From positions 902,721 through 966,720 of the forward strand of contig NZ_LMID01000011.1 of assembly GCF_001428605.1 (NCBI RefSeq): a stretch of DNA of 64,000 nucleotides, in the 5' to 3' direction. The position numbers and the translations under genes were made by a program. This document shows positions 1 through 8,619 of this stretch, piece by piece; within the stretch, counting starts at the first letter, position 1, and every line of letters begins with the position of its first letter. Source of the stretch: Sphingomonas sp. Root720. GTDB taxonomy: Bacteria; Pseudomonadota; Alphaproteobacteria; Sphingomonadales; Sphingomonadaceae. The notes under the pieces are model-generated. The model was not told the DNA's origin. It was given only the letters and a program-made list of their open reading frames with translations, and made no database searches.

Positions 1-305
1 TCTTCGCGCCCGATGCCGTCGCCGATTACGGCAATGGCCTGCTCGAGGGCCGCGATGCGATCATCGCTTTCCTCGTCGACGGGATCAGCCCGGTGCGCGA
101 CTGGCTGTGGCACGCGATCCATTCGCCCTTCGTCGAGGTGCGGGGCGACGAGGCCGAGGCGCGCTGGACGATCGTGGCGATGATGCGCGACAAGGGTTCC
201 GATGCGATCGAACGTGCCTATGGCCGCTATGCCGATAGCCTGGTCCGCACCCCCGAGGGCTGGCGGATCGCCACGATGCGGTGGATCGAGGAAGCGCGCT
301 GCTGA
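1..305 (+). CDS. SnoaL-like (NTF2-fold) protein, 5' truncated by the window edge
   Basis: The reading frame is open from the first full codon (position 3) to a TGA at 303-305, so only the C-terminal ~100 residues are seen. The segment carries a stretch on an acidic 'EGRDAI' turn and ends in 'TPEGWRIATMRWIEEARC', the pattern of the last beta strands of SnoaL_4/NTF2-like domains (polar-substrate isomerases, dehydratases and hydroxylase accessory proteins). Two more SnoaL-fold genes occur in this window (14395-14850 and 19831-20379). The gene converges with the E1 gene across a bidirectional terminator. Substrate unknown; the fold call is by sequence pattern. Confidence 0.6.
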   Translation, partial: FAPDAVADYGNGLLEGRDAIIAFLVDGISPVRDWLWHAIHSPFVEVRGDEAEARWTIVAMMRDKGSDAIERAYGRYADSLVRTPEGWRIATMRWIEEARC

Positions 306-333
306 GGCGGTACGTCCGACGGAAACGGAAATG

Positions 334-367
334 AAAGGGCTTCGGGTCTCGCGACCGGAAGCCCTTT
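334..367. terminator. Bidirectional intrinsic terminator
   Basis: AAAGGGCTTC (334-343) pairs perfectly with GAAGCCCTTT (358-367). Inside it GGTC/GACC pair around a TCGC loop after one G-G mismatch. T runs follow the stem in both directions, so it can stop the SnoaL gene from the left and the E1 gene from the right. Confidence 0.85.
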
Positions 368-369
368 TC

Positions 370-2559
370 TCATTCGGCGGCGATCAGCCGGCCTTGGTCG
401 CGCATCACCCGGCGCAAGCCGTCGGCGATCTCGTCCTTGCCCGCGCAGGCGGCGGTTTCGAGTATCTTGGAGATGCTCGGCGACGCCTCCCCGCCATGGA
501 CGCGCTGGATCGGCTGGTCGAGCCAGTCGAACAACCGGCGCTGGGCCTCGTCGGCGAGCATGCCGCCATAGGAGGTGCCGATCGACCCTTGCTCGACGAT
601 CAGGATATTGTTGGTTTTGCGGACCGATGCCTCGATCGTCTCCCAGTCGAGGCCGGCGCGATCGAGACTGCGCAGGTCGATCACCTCGGCATCGAAGCCC
701 GACGCCTCGACCTCGGCGAGGGTGGGAGCCACCATGGCCGAATAGGTGAGGATCGTCATCGCGGTGCCCGGGCGGACGACCTTCGCCTTGCCGAGCGGGA
801 TGAAATAGTCGAGGTCGTCGGCCGGGGCGGGCCCCTTGCCGTTATAGAGGTCGACATGCTCGATCACGAGCACCGGATCGCGGCACAGCAGCGCACTGTT
901 CATCAGGCCGACATAGTCGAACGGCGTCGACGGCGCGACGACGCGCCAGCCGACCGAGGTCGCGAAGATGCCGGCGGGGTCCATCGAATGCTGCGATCCG
1001 TAGCCGGTGCCCATCGCGATCTTCATCCGCATCACCAGCGGCATGTCGCTTTCGCCACCGAACATGTGGCGGGCCTTGGCGATCTGGTTGAAGATCTGGT
1101 CGGCCGCGACCCACAGAAAGTCCGGGTACATCAGCTCGACGACGGGCAGGAAGCGACCGTCCATGGCGATGCCGCCAGCCAGTCCGCAAAAGGCGTTCTC
1201 GCTGATCGGCGTGCCGAGCACCCGGCCGGGGAACTCGGTCGACAGGCCCCGGGTGGCGCCGTTGGTGCCGCCCTTCAGCCGGTGGATGTCCTCGCCCATG
1301 ATCACGATGCGTGGATCCTGACTCATGCGCCGATGCATGACGTCGGCGACGGTCTTGATATATTTCTCGTCCTCGACGATCGCCCCGGCGAAGCTCTCCA
1401 GTTCCTCGTAGCGGACGCCGTCGAATTCGGAGAGGTCGCCGCGGATGCCGACATCGCGGAACTCGGCCGGCGGCCAGAGAGCCGGAATGATCCGCGTCTT
1501 GCCGTCGACCTTCTCGAGCAGCTCGGCCGCGACGTCGTCCATCAGGGTCAGGCAGCGGCTGCGCAGGGCGGCGACCTCGTCCTCGCCGGTCAACTGGCGC
1601 TGCTGCATCTTCGCGGCGACCATCTCCAGCGGATCGCGCGCGCGCCAGGACGCCTCCTCCTCCTTCGACCGATAGCCGAAGGCACTGCCCGGCAGGGCGC
1701 CGTTCTGGTGGAAATAGCGATAGCAGTCGGCCTCGATGATCGTCGGGCCGTCGCCCGAGCGCATCACCGCCAACGCCTCCTCCATCGCCAGATGAACGGC
1801 GAGCGGGTTCATCCCGTCGACCTTCCAGGACGGGATGCCGAAGGCCAGCCCGCGCGACGACAGGCGCGGTTCGGCTGTCACCTCGTCGACATGGGTCGAG
1901 ACGGCATAGGCGTTGTTTTCGATGAAGAAGCATAGCGGCAGCTTCCACGCCGCCGCGATGTTCATCGCCTCCAGCACCGAGCCGATATTGACCGCCCCGT
2001 CGCCCAGATAGTTGACCGCGACGTCGGCGGTGCCGGCATGGCGATGCGCCCAGGCGGAACCCGCGGCGAGCGGCGCGCCGCCGCCGACGATGGCGTTGGT
2101 GCCCAGGTTGCCGGCCTCCAGCCAGCGCAGGTGCATCGATCCGCCGCGCCCCTTGCAATAGCCCTGGGCTAGGCCGCAGATCTCGGCGAGGGTCTTCTGC
2201 ATCAGCTCGCGGACGGGTTCGCCGAACGTCGCGCGCGGCTCCATCTGCGGGGCGAGATGGACCAGCGACTTCGCGAGGAACTGGTGGTGGCCGCGGTGCG
2301 ATCCGTTGATGTGGTCCGACGACCGCAGCGGCAGGATCGACCCCACGGCACCGCCTTCCTGGCCAACCGACGAATGGGCGGGACCGTGGACCAGCCCCTG
2401 CGCCGCCAGTTCGAGAACCTTCTCCTCGAACGCCCGGATCAGGTGAAGCTCGGTCAGCATCGTGCCGAGCAGCGCCGGATCGGCGGCATCCCAGTCGCCA
2501 TCGGTCACGTGGATCGCGCGCCAGGGGGCCTTGGGGATGAGATCGTCGTGGGTCGCCAT
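370..2559 (-). CDS. Fused alpha/beta E1 component of a 2-oxoacid (acetoin/branched-chain type) dehydrogenase
   Basis: A 729-residue thiamine-diphosphate-dependent dehydrogenase E1. Residues ~30-330 are the alpha half, with the ThDP motif GDG at 186-188 closed by the ENN at 214-216. Residues ~401-729 are the transketolase-like beta half beginning near the MGED motif at 421-424. In most bacteria alpha and beta are two genes, so this is a natural fusion. The family decarboxylates a 2-oxoacid (or cleaves acetoin) and passes the acyl group to an E2 lipoyl protein. No E2 or E3 is in the window. The ATG overlaps the TAA of the upstream FAD gene by one base (TAATG), which implies translational coupling and a shared pathway. 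The exact oxoacid cannot be read from sequence. Confidence 0.88.
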   Translation of the reverse strand: MATHDDLIPKAPWRAIHVTDGDWDAADPALLGTMLTELHLIRAFEEKVLELAAQGLVHGPAHSSVGQEGGAVGSILPLRSSDHINGSHRGHHQFLAKSLVHLAPQMEPRATFGEPVRELMQKTLAEICGLAQGYCKGRGGSMHLRWLEAGNLGTNAIVGGGAPLAAGSAWAHRHAGTADVAVNYLGDGAVNIGSVLEAMNIAAAWKLPLCFFIENNAYAVSTHVDEVTAEPRLSSRGLAFGIPSWKVDGMNPLAVHLAMEEALAVMRSGDGPTIIEADCYRYFHQNGALPGSAFGYRSKEEEASWRARDPLEMVAAKMQQRQLTGEDEVAALRSRCLTLMDDVAAELLEKVDGKTRIIPALWPPAEFRDVGIRGDLSEFDGVRYEELESFAGAIVEDEKYIKTVADVMHRRMSQDPRIVIMGEDIHRLKGGTNGATRGLSTEFPGRVLGTPISENAFCGLAGGIAMDGRFLPVVELMYPDFLWVAADQIFNQIAKARHMFGGESDMPLVMRMKIAMGTGYGSQHSMDPAGIFATSVGWRVVAPSTPFDYVGLMNSALLCRDPVLVIEHVDLYNGKGPAPADDLDYFIPLGKAKVVRPGTAMTILTYSAMVAPTLAEVEASGFDAEVIDLRSLDRAGLDWETIEASVRKTNNILIVEQGSIGTSYGGMLADEAQRRLFDWLDQPIQRVHGGEASPSISKILETAACAGKDEIADGLRRVMRDQGRLIAAE

Positions 2560-4295
2560 TATTCGCCGGCCTCCGAAGCCATGTTCCTGCGGGCGATATG
2601 GGCGGCGGCGGCATAGCCGAAGGTCATCGCCGCGCCGAGCGTCGCGCCCGCGCCGGGATAGGCCGGGCCCATCACCGAACCCGAGCAGTTGCCGATCGCA
2701 TAGAGTCCGTCGATCGGCGCGCCGTCCTCATGCAGCACGCGGGCCTGTTCGTCGGTACGCGGCCCGCCCTTCGAGCCCAGGTCGCCCAGGTCGATCCGCA
2801 CCGCGTAGAAGGGCGCCTTGGCGACCGTTCCCAGATTGCGGTTCGGCTTGTGCGCGGGATCGCCGAAATATTGGTTGTACTGGTTGCCGCCCCGGCCGAA
2901 GTCGGGATCCTCGCCCTTGAGCGCATGGTCGTTGAACCGCCCGACGGTCGCCGCGAGCGTGTCCCCCGGCACCCCGATCTTGGTCGCCAGCGCGTCCAGC
3001 GTCGCCGCCTTGTAGAGGAAGGTGTCGAACCAGTCGGGCGGCAGCTTCGCGTCGGGCAGCGCCCAGCCGGGCTGGAGACCGCCGAGCGGATATTTCGCCC
3101 GGAACTCCGCGTCGAAGATCAGCCAGCAAGGCAGGTTGGCGCCGCTCTCGGCATTGTCGCGCAGCATCGCCTTGCCGAACTGGTGATAGGAGCAGACTTC
3201 GTTGGTGAAGCGCTTGCCCAGCCGGTTGACCGCCAGGCTGTGCGGATAGCCGCGCTCGAAGAACAGCGCCTGGTTGCGCACCATGTTCGGCGCGTTGCGA
3301 TAGGGGATGCTGATCGTCGGCGCCCACCAGGCCTCGTCGAGGAATTCGACCGCCGCGCCCGCTGCGCGCACCGCGGTCAGCGCATCACCGACATTGTTGT
3401 CGCGCGGCGTCGCGCTCCAGCGCGCTTCGGTCGCCTGCGGAAAATTCTCGGCGCGCATCTGCTGCGATTGTTCATAGCCGCCAGAGGCCAGTATCACCGC
3501 CTTGCCCGCACCGATCCGCACCGGCCGTCCCTGCGCGAAGGCCTTCACCGCGACGATCCGGCGGCCGTCGAGGTCGAGCCCGGTCATTCCGGTGTTGAGC
3601 GCCAGCGGAATGTCGCGATCGATCATCGCCTTGCGAAGCCCGCCGATCAGCGCGTTGCCGATGGTCAGCAACCGGTCGCGATGCGTCCGCTTCCGGAAGC
3701 TGCGATCGCTCCAGTAGCGCCACAGGGTGCGGGCGACGACGCGCTGCCAACCCTTGGCGCGCGAGACGATCATCCCGCCGTCGAGCAGGTCGAGCGAGAT
3801 CTTGTCGAACATCTTGAACTCGGGATAGCTCTCCCGCAGCCGGAAGAACTCCTCGCCCAGCGCGGCGCCGTCCATCGGCCGGACGAACATCGTGCGACCC
3901 GACGGCAGGGCGCCCTCGACGGTCGGATAATAGTCCGGGTGGCTGATATGGGGATCGACATAATAGTCGATGCCGAGCTTGGTGAGATAGTCGACCATCT
4001 CGGGCGCGAGCTTCACATAGCGGCCGAGCTTCGCTGTCGGCACCTTGCCCTCGGTAACCCTCTCGAGATAGCCCAGCGCCTTGTCCGGATTGTCCTTGTC
4101 GCCCAGAAACGCGTTGTTGGGGATCCAGATCGCGCCCCCGGAGACGGCCGAGGTGCCGCCGTAGCGGTCCGATTTCTCGATGACGATCACCCGCAGGCCC
4201 AGGTCGTGCGCGCGGATCGCCGACAGCATGCCGCCGGCGCCCGATCCCACCACGACCACATCATATTCGGACGCATCGGGTACAATGAAACTCAT
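2559..4295 (-). CDS. FAD-dependent 3-ketosteroid-delta1-dehydrogenase-like oxidoreductase
   Basis: A 578-residue flavoprotein of the fumarate reductase/KstD family. The FAD-binding GSGAGG motif is near residue 16 and the 'YGGTSAVSGG' adenine-site segment follows. The C-terminal Y546-P-G-A-G550 has the Tyr/Gly spacing that in KstD enzymes places the catalytic tyrosine and the carbonyl-binding glycine. The family desaturates 3-keto cyclohexanone-type rings. ATG 4295 is chosen because GAGAGGA lies just upstream; a longer in-frame extension upstream has no family similarity. It follows the HsaA-like gene by ~104 bases and overlaps the E1 gene by one base. A small GC hairpin (4380-4398) sits in the gap after the HsaA-like stop. 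The steroid substrate is an inference; a non-steroid cyclic ketone is equally possible. Confidence 0.85.
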   Translation of the reverse strand: MSFIVPDASEYDVVVVGSGAGGMLSAIRAHDLGLRVIVIEKSDRYGGTSAVSGGAIWIPNNAFLGDKDNPDKALGYLERVTEGKVPTAKLGRYVKLAPEMVDYLTKLGIDYYVDPHISHPDYYPTVEGALPSGRTMFVRPMDGAALGEEFFRLRESYPEFKMFDKISLDLLDGGMIVSRAKGWQRVVARTLWRYWSDRSFRKRTHRDRLLTIGNALIGGLRKAMIDRDIPLALNTGMTGLDLDGRRIVAVKAFAQGRPVRIGAGKAVILASGGYEQSQQMRAENFPQATEARWSATPRDNNVGDALTAVRAAGAAVEFLDEAWWAPTISIPYRNAPNMVRNQALFFERGYPHSLAVNRLGKRFTNEVCSYHQFGKAMLRDNAESGANLPCWLIFDAEFRAKYPLGGLQPGWALPDAKLPPDWFDTFLYKAATLDALATKIGVPGDTLAATVGRFNDHALKGEDPDFGRGGNQYNQYFGDPAHKPNRNLGTVAKAPFYAVRIDLGDLGSKGGPRTDEQARVLHEDGAPIDGLYAIGNCSGSVMGPAYPGAGATLGAAMTFGYAAAAHIARRNMASEAGE

Positions 4296-4399
4296 CTCGA
4301 TCCTCTCGCGGGATCCCCGCGCGGCGATCCCATGTTCGTGGTGCCGGCGCCGCCGCGGCGGGCGCCGATGGGGTCGGGGGGCCGCCGATGCGGCGGCCG

Positions 4400-5602
4400 T
4401 CAGAGGAAGATGTCCTGGTTCTCGTGGCCGAGCAGCGTGGCGCCGAAATTGGCACCCCATAGTTCGTGGCTGTTGGCCTGGTGCTGGCCGCCCGACTGGA
4501 TGTCGGCCAGTATCCGCGCGAACGGCTTGTCGAGGAACAGCCCGCTGCCGCCGGCCACCCGGAACAGCTTGCCCGCGACGTTGGCGCAGCGGCTGGCGAC
4601 TTCGGACGACTGATATTTGAAGCGCAGGCGATCCTCGATCGCCGGGGTCGTGCCGGCCGCCGCATGCGCCTCGAGATGGTCGAAATTGGCATAGAGCGTG
4701 TTCTTCAGGTCGGCGATCGTCGCCGACGCCTCGGCCACCGCGACCTGGGCGAAGGGATTGTCCGCGGTCTTGCCGCCGAACGAGCCGAGCTTGCCGCTGG
4801 CGAAGCCGATCACCTCGTCGAGCAGCGCCTGGAGCGCGCCGATCGATGCGGTCGATACCGATCGCAGGAACACCTGGCCGAACGGCAGGCGATAGAGCGG
4901 CCCGCTGTTCACCGCATTGCCCGGGCTGTCGCATTCGAAGCCCTGGCGGTGGGTGTGGGTGCGATAGTCGGGAACGAAGGCGTCCTTGACGATCACGTCA
5001 TGGCTGCCGGTGGCTTTCAGGCCATGGGTGTTCCAGGTCTCGACGATCTCGACATCCTCGCGCGGGATCAGGAAGGTGCCCATATTGGGGATGCCCTCGC
5101 CGCCGCCGGGAAACAGGCCGCCCAGGAAAAACCACTGGGCGTGCTTCGAGCCGCTGGAGAACTGCCAGCGTCCGGTGAAGCGATAGCCGCCCTCGACCGG
5201 CACGGTCTTGCCCTTGGGCATATACGTCGACGCGATGATCGCGTCGGGATCGTTCTCGAACACCTCGCGCGCGGCGCGGTCGTCGAAGAGGGCGATCTGC
5301 CAGTTGTGGACGCCGATCACGCCGTAGATCCAGCCGACCGACATATCGCCTTCGGCCAGTGCCATCTGGACGTCGTAGAAGACCTTCGGGCTCATCTCGT
5401 AACCGCCCCATCGCTTGGGCTGGAGGATACGGAACAGGCCGGCCTTCTTGATGTCCTCGATCGTCTCGGCGACGACATTGGCGCCCGCGTCGCCGGCGGC
5501 CGCGCGTTCGCGCAGGACCGGTATCAGGCTGCGGGCGCGCTCCACCAGTTCGGCGGGAGACGGGCTTTCGCCCTGCATAACCTTCAAAGCTGCCTCTACC
5601 AT
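4400..5602 (-). CDS. HsaA-like flavin-dependent monooxygenase, oxygenase component (acyl-CoA dehydrogenase fold)
   Basis: About 400 residues with an acyl-CoA dehydrogenase-like fold of the two-component hydroxylase type (HsaA, HpaB-like group D flavin monooxygenases). Segments such as 'FRILQPKRWGGYEMSPKVF', 'GVHNWQIALFDDRA' and 'TGSHDVIVKD' follow the HsaA pattern closely. HsaA hydroxylates the phenolic A ring of a secosteroid using reduced flavin from a partner reductase. I prefer ATG 5602 because GGGAG lies five bases ahead of it; an in-frame ATG at 5614 is the alternative and lacks a good ribosome site. It heads a three-gene minus-strand operon with the KstD-like and E1 genes. No HsaB-type flavin reductase is in the window. 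The divergent reductase at 5878 is a 2Fe-2S type, so it is not the obvious flavin donor. Confidence 0.8.
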   Translation of the reverse strand: MVEAALKVMQGESPSPAELVERARSLIPVLRERAAAGDAGANVVAETIEDIKKAGLFRILQPKRWGGYEMSPKVFYDVQMALAEGDMSVGWIYGVIGVHNWQIALFDDRAAREVFENDPDAIIASTYMPKGKTVPVEGGYRFTGRWQFSSGSKHAQWFFLGGLFPGGGEGIPNMGTFLIPREDVEIVETWNTHGLKATGSHDVIVKDAFVPDYRTHTHRQGFECDSPGNAVNSGPLYRLPFGQVFLRSVSTASIGALQALLDEVIGFASGKLGSFGGKTADNPFAQVAVAEASATIADLKNTLYANFDHLEAHAAAGTTPAIEDRLRFKYQSSEVASRCANVAGKLFRVAGGSGLFLDKPFARILADIQSGGQHQANSHELWGANFGATLLGHENQDIFL

Positions 5603-5877
5603 AGACGCTCCCATGCTTGTTTGCCGCCGGCCGCGCCTCGTTCGGGCAGCCGGCCTCCAGGATGGAAGGAAGCTTAGTCCGGCGCCTTGCGGACCGCAGT
5701 CGACAAGCTTGTGACAAACCGATCACTGCATTGACGTTTTGAGCCTCGCCCCGGCGCGCTGCCCGGGCCTCGCGTCCGGATTGGCAATGCTCTGCGCAGC
5801 TTGGCCATGGCGCCGCGCCTTCCGCCCGGCATCGCCCGCTGAGACAATCCGCCGCGAAGTAACGGAGCGGGAGCGGC

Positions 5878-6900
5878 GTGAGCGACAATCATCATTGGCT
5901 CGAGGTTCTGGACGTCATCGAGGAGAGCGAGGACGCACGATCCTTCATCCTGGCGGTGCCGGCCGAAAAGCGGGATCAGTTCGGCTATCGATCGGGGCAG
6001 TTCCTGACGGTTCGGTGCCACACCGAGGAAGGCGCGTTCGAACGCTGCTATTCGCTGTCGAGCGTTCACGGCCTCGACGAGCATCTGCGGATCACGGTCA
6101 AGCGCGTGCCGTTCGGACCCGGGTCCAACTGGATGATCGACAAGGTCCGCAAGGGCGACCAGCTGTCGGTGATGCGGCCGGCCGGCATGTTCGTCGCGCG
6201 CGACGGCGATCGCGATCTGTCGCTGTTCGCGGCCGGCAGCGGGATCACGCCGATCCTGTCGCTGGCGCGCGACCGGCTGCGGCAGCCGGGCGGCAGGGTC
6301 TCGCTGTTCTACGCCAATCGAGACGAGCGCTCGGTGATCTTCAAGGCGGAATTGAACCGGCTCGCCAACGACCATCCCGATCGCTTTTCGGTCACCCATT
6401 GGCTGGAGACGGTGCAGGGCCTGCCGACGCATAAGCTGCTGGCGGCCCATGCCGCGCATCTGGCCGAGCGCGAGCATTTCATCTGCGGCCCCGCGCCCTT
6501 CATGGACGCCGCCGCCGCCGCGCTGGACCAGCTCGGCGTCGACCGGCACCAGGTCCACCTCGAACGCTTCGTCTTCGCCGCGGCCCAGCCGGTCACCAGC
6601 GTCCCCGGCCGGGATGCGCCCGCCGCCGATGCCGCGCGGCTCGAACTCACGCTCAACGGCAAGACCGAGACCATCGACTGGGCGGGCGGCGCGCTGATGC
6701 TCGACGCGATGCAGGAGGCCGGGCTCAGCCCGCCCTATTCCTGCCGGTCGGGGTCCTGCGGCGCCTGCATCTGCCAGCTTGACGCGGGCGAGGTCGACAT
6801 GATCCAGAATCAGGTGCTCGACGACCGCGATCTGGCCGATGGCCTGATTCTCGCCTGCCAGGCGGTCGCCCGCTCGGCGGAGGTAAAGGTCACCTTCTGA
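5878..6900 (+). CDS. KshB-like NAD(P)H ferredoxin reductase with C-terminal plant-type [2Fe-2S] domain
   Basis: A 340-residue electron-transfer flavoprotein. The FAD-binding RCYSLSS is at 56-62, the nucleotide-binding GSGITP at 120-125, and a C-terminal plant-type ferredoxin domain has cysteines at C289, C294, C297 and C327 (CX4CX2CX29C). This domain order is that of KshB, PaaE and similar reductases, which feed Rieske oxygenases or P450s. GTG 5878 is the start, with GGGAG just upstream. It is transcribed divergently from the HsaA-like gene across a ~275-base gap, and 26 bases before an EthD-SDR-VOC run. No Rieske oxygenase lies in the window, so a P450 (8620-9885 is nearest) is the likely but unproven partner. 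Confidence 0.88.
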   Translation: MSDNHHWLEVLDVIEESEDARSFILAVPAEKRDQFGYRSGQFLTVRCHTEEGAFERCYSLSSVHGLDEHLRITVKRVPFGPGSNWMIDKVRKGDQLSVMRPAGMFVARDGDRDLSLFAAGSGITPILSLARDRLRQPGGRVSLFYANRDERSVIFKAELNRLANDHPDRFSVTHWLETVQGLPTHKLLAAHAAHLAEREHFICGPAPFMDAAAAALDQLGVDRHQVHLERFVFAAAQPVTSVPGRDAPAADAARLELTLNGKTETIDWAGGALMLDAMQEAGLSPPYSCRSGSCGACICQLDAGEVDMIQNQVLDDRDLADGLILACQAVARSAEVKVTF

Positions 6901-6926
6901 ACGAGATGAAGAGGAGAGGGACGGGG

Positions 6927-7274
6927 ATGTACAAGGTCATGGCTTTCCTGGCGCGCAAGCCGGGCATTTCGCGGGAGGAATTCCGCGCCTATTACGAGGC
7001 GAACCATGCACCGCTGGTCGGCCGGCTCGCCCCAAGGATGGCGGTCTACCGCCGCAACTATCTCAACTTCGACGAACCCTTCAAGCGCGACGAGGATCAG
7101 ATCGGCTTCGATGTGGTGACGGAGATGGAGTTCGAGGACCGCGCCGCCTGCGAGCGGTGGTTCGACGCCTTCCGCGCGCCCGGCGTGTTCGATCAGGTGG
7201 CCGAGGACGAGGAGAAATTCCTCGACCGTGGCCGGGTGATGGTCTGCGCGGTCGACGTCGAGCGATCCGAATGA
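6927..7274 (+). CDS. EthD-family protein (copy 1)
   Basis: 115 residues, dimeric alpha/beta-barrel EthD fold, with the diagnostic 'FRAYYEANHAPLV' segment and the 'DEEKFLDRG' C-terminal motif. EthD is needed for P450-dependent ether degradation in Rhodococcus, with unknown chemistry; other members act on polyketide- or aromatic-type substrates. ATG 6927 is chosen over the in-frame ATG 6906 because GAGGAGAGGG lies between them. Its TGA overlaps the ATG of the SDR gene (ATGA). A paralogue sits at 12875-13252. Confidence 0.85.
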   Translation: MYKVMAFLARKPGISREEFRAYYEANHAPLVGRLAPRMAVYRRNYLNFDEPFKRDEDQIGFDVVTEMEFEDRAACERWFDAFRAPGVFDQVAEDEEKFLDRGRVMVCAVDVERSE

Positions 7275-8053
7275 GCGGCGCCGGCCGGCTCGCGGGCCGG
7301 GCCGCGATCGTCACCGGCGCGTCGAGCGGGATGGGGCGGGCGATCGCCGCCCTGTTCGCCGACGAAGGCGCCCGGGTGCTGGCGGTGTCGCGGGACGCGG
7401 ACGCGCTCGCCGCCGCGCATGGCGGCCGCGCGGCGGTCATCCCGTTCGCTGCCGATGTCGCCGCCCCGGACGCGGCCGGGAAGATCGTCGACGCCGCCAC
7501 CGGGGCGTTCGACGGGATCGACATATTGGTCAACGCCGCCGGCCTGTTCGAGATGGTACCGGTGGAGCGGATCGACCGCGACCATTGGGACCGGACCTTC
7601 GCCACCAACGTGACCGGCCCCGCCCGGCTCTGCGTGGAGGCGATCCCGGCGCTCAAGCGGTCGGCGGCCGGCCGGATCGTCAATATCGGCTCGGTTTGCG
7701 TGCGGCTCACCCAGGCGGGGATGGGCGCCTACAATGCCAGCAAGCATGCACTCACCGGCTTCACCCTCAACCTCGCGGTCGAACTCGGTCCCCATGGCAT
7801 CACCGCCAATATCGTCCAGCCGGGTACGATCCTGACCGGGATGACGCGGCCGATCGTGCAGGATCCGGCGATCCTCGCCTATTTCGAGAGCAAGACCGCG
7901 ATGCGGCGCATCGGCCAGGCCGACGAGATCGCGCATGCGGCGCTCTATCTCGCCGATCCGCATGCCGGCTATACCACCGGACAGATCATCCATGTCGACG
8001 GCGGCTACAGCGTCGGCGTCAACGACACGGGGCTGGGAGCGGATCATGGCTGA
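7271..8053 (+). CDS. SDR-family NAD(P)-dependent oxidoreductase
   Basis: 260 residues, a classical short-chain dehydrogenase. The cofactor motif TGASSGMG is at 15-22, the NAG-equivalent is 'NAAG', and the catalytic YNASK follows. ATG 7271 is set by ATGA overlap with the EthD stop; a longer upstream extension would lie inside the EthD gene. The 3' end overlaps the VOC gene by eight bases. This tight EthD-SDR-VOC packing suggests one transcript and a shared substrate. It probably interconverts a ring alcohol and a ketone. Confidence 0.9.
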   Translation: MSGAGRLAGRAAIVTGASSGMGRAIAALFADEGARVLAVSRDADALAAAHGGRAAVIPFAADVAAPDAAGKIVDAATGAFDGIDILVNAAGLFEMVPVERIDRDHWDRTFATNVTGPARLCVEAIPALKRSAAGRIVNIGSVCVRLTQAGMGAYNASKHALTGFTLNLAVELGPHGITANIVQPGTILTGMTRPIVQDPAILAYFESKTAMRRIGQADEIAHAALYLADPHAGYTTGQIIHVDGGYSVGVNDTGLGADHG

Positions 8054-8585
8054 CGCGAAGGGGCTGCCGGGGCTGCGGGGAACCGACCATATCGGCTTCA
8101 CCGTACCCGACATGGACGAGGCGATCGCCTTCTTCGTCGATGTGCTGGGATGCGAACCCTTTTACGAGCTGGGGCCCTTCCAGGCCGAGGACGACTGGAT
8201 GGAGACCCACCTCAACGTCCATCCCCGCGCAGTAATGCGAAGACTGAAATTCCTGCGCTGCGGCAACGGCTCGAACTTCGAACTGTTCGAATATCAGGCG
8301 CCCGATCAGCGTCGCGCACCGCCGCGCAACAGCGATGTCGGCGGCCATCATCTCGCGCTCTATGTCGACGATATCGGCGCCGCGGTGGCCTATCTGCGGG
8401 GCACGGGCATCCGCGTCCTCGGCGAGCCGACCGTGCGCACCGCAGGGCCGAGCGCGGGGCAGAGCTGGGTCTATTTCCTGTCGCCCTGGGGCATGCAGCT
8501 GGAACTGGTCAGCTTCCCCAGCGGCAAGGGCTATGAGGCGGGGACGGATCGTCGCCTCTGGCATCCGGCCAGGCCGGCCGCGTGA
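8046..8585 (+). CDS. VOC-family (glyoxalase/dioxygenase fold) protein
   Basis: 179 residues with two vicinal-oxygen-chelate half-domains: 'TDHIGFTVPDMDEAIAFF' at the start and 'GGHHLALYVDDIGAAVAYL' in the middle, ending in 'WGMQLELVSFPSG'. The histidine and glutamate positions fit a divalent metal site. Such proteins can be glyoxalases, epimerases, ring-cleavage dioxygenases or binding proteins. It is translationally coupled to the SDR. It has a paralogous counterpart, also paired with an EthD gene, at 12453-12878. Confidence 0.85.
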   Translation: MADAKGLPGLRGTDHIGFTVPDMDEAIAFFVDVLGCEPFYELGPFQAEDDWMETHLNVHPRAVMRRLKFLRCGNGSNFELFEYQAPDQRRAPPRNSDVGGHHLALYVDDIGAAVAYLRGTGIRVLGEPTVRTAGPSAGQSWVYFLSPWGMQLELVSFPSGKGYEAGTDRRLWHPARPAA

Positions 8586-8588
8586 GGG

Positions 8589-8610
8589 GAGGCCGCCCGA
8601 AAGCGGCCTC
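8589..8610. terminator. Hairpin between convergent genes (terminator-like)
   Basis: GAGGCCGC (8589-8596) pairs perfectly with GCGGCCTC (8603-8610) around a CCGAAA loop. GCTTTCC follows on the plus strand. It sits between the VOC stop and the P450 stop, with only a short T run. Confidence 0.6.
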
Positions 8611-8619
8611 GCTTTCCGA

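Noticed and set aside
202..1935. 577-codon plus-strand frame over the E1 gene
   Set aside because: Shadow of the E1 gene, with no domain pattern and passing through its terminator.
5710..5727. TGTGA and TCACT half-sites resembling a CRP box in the divergent gap
   Set aside because: The half-sites are eight bases apart; CRP sites require six.
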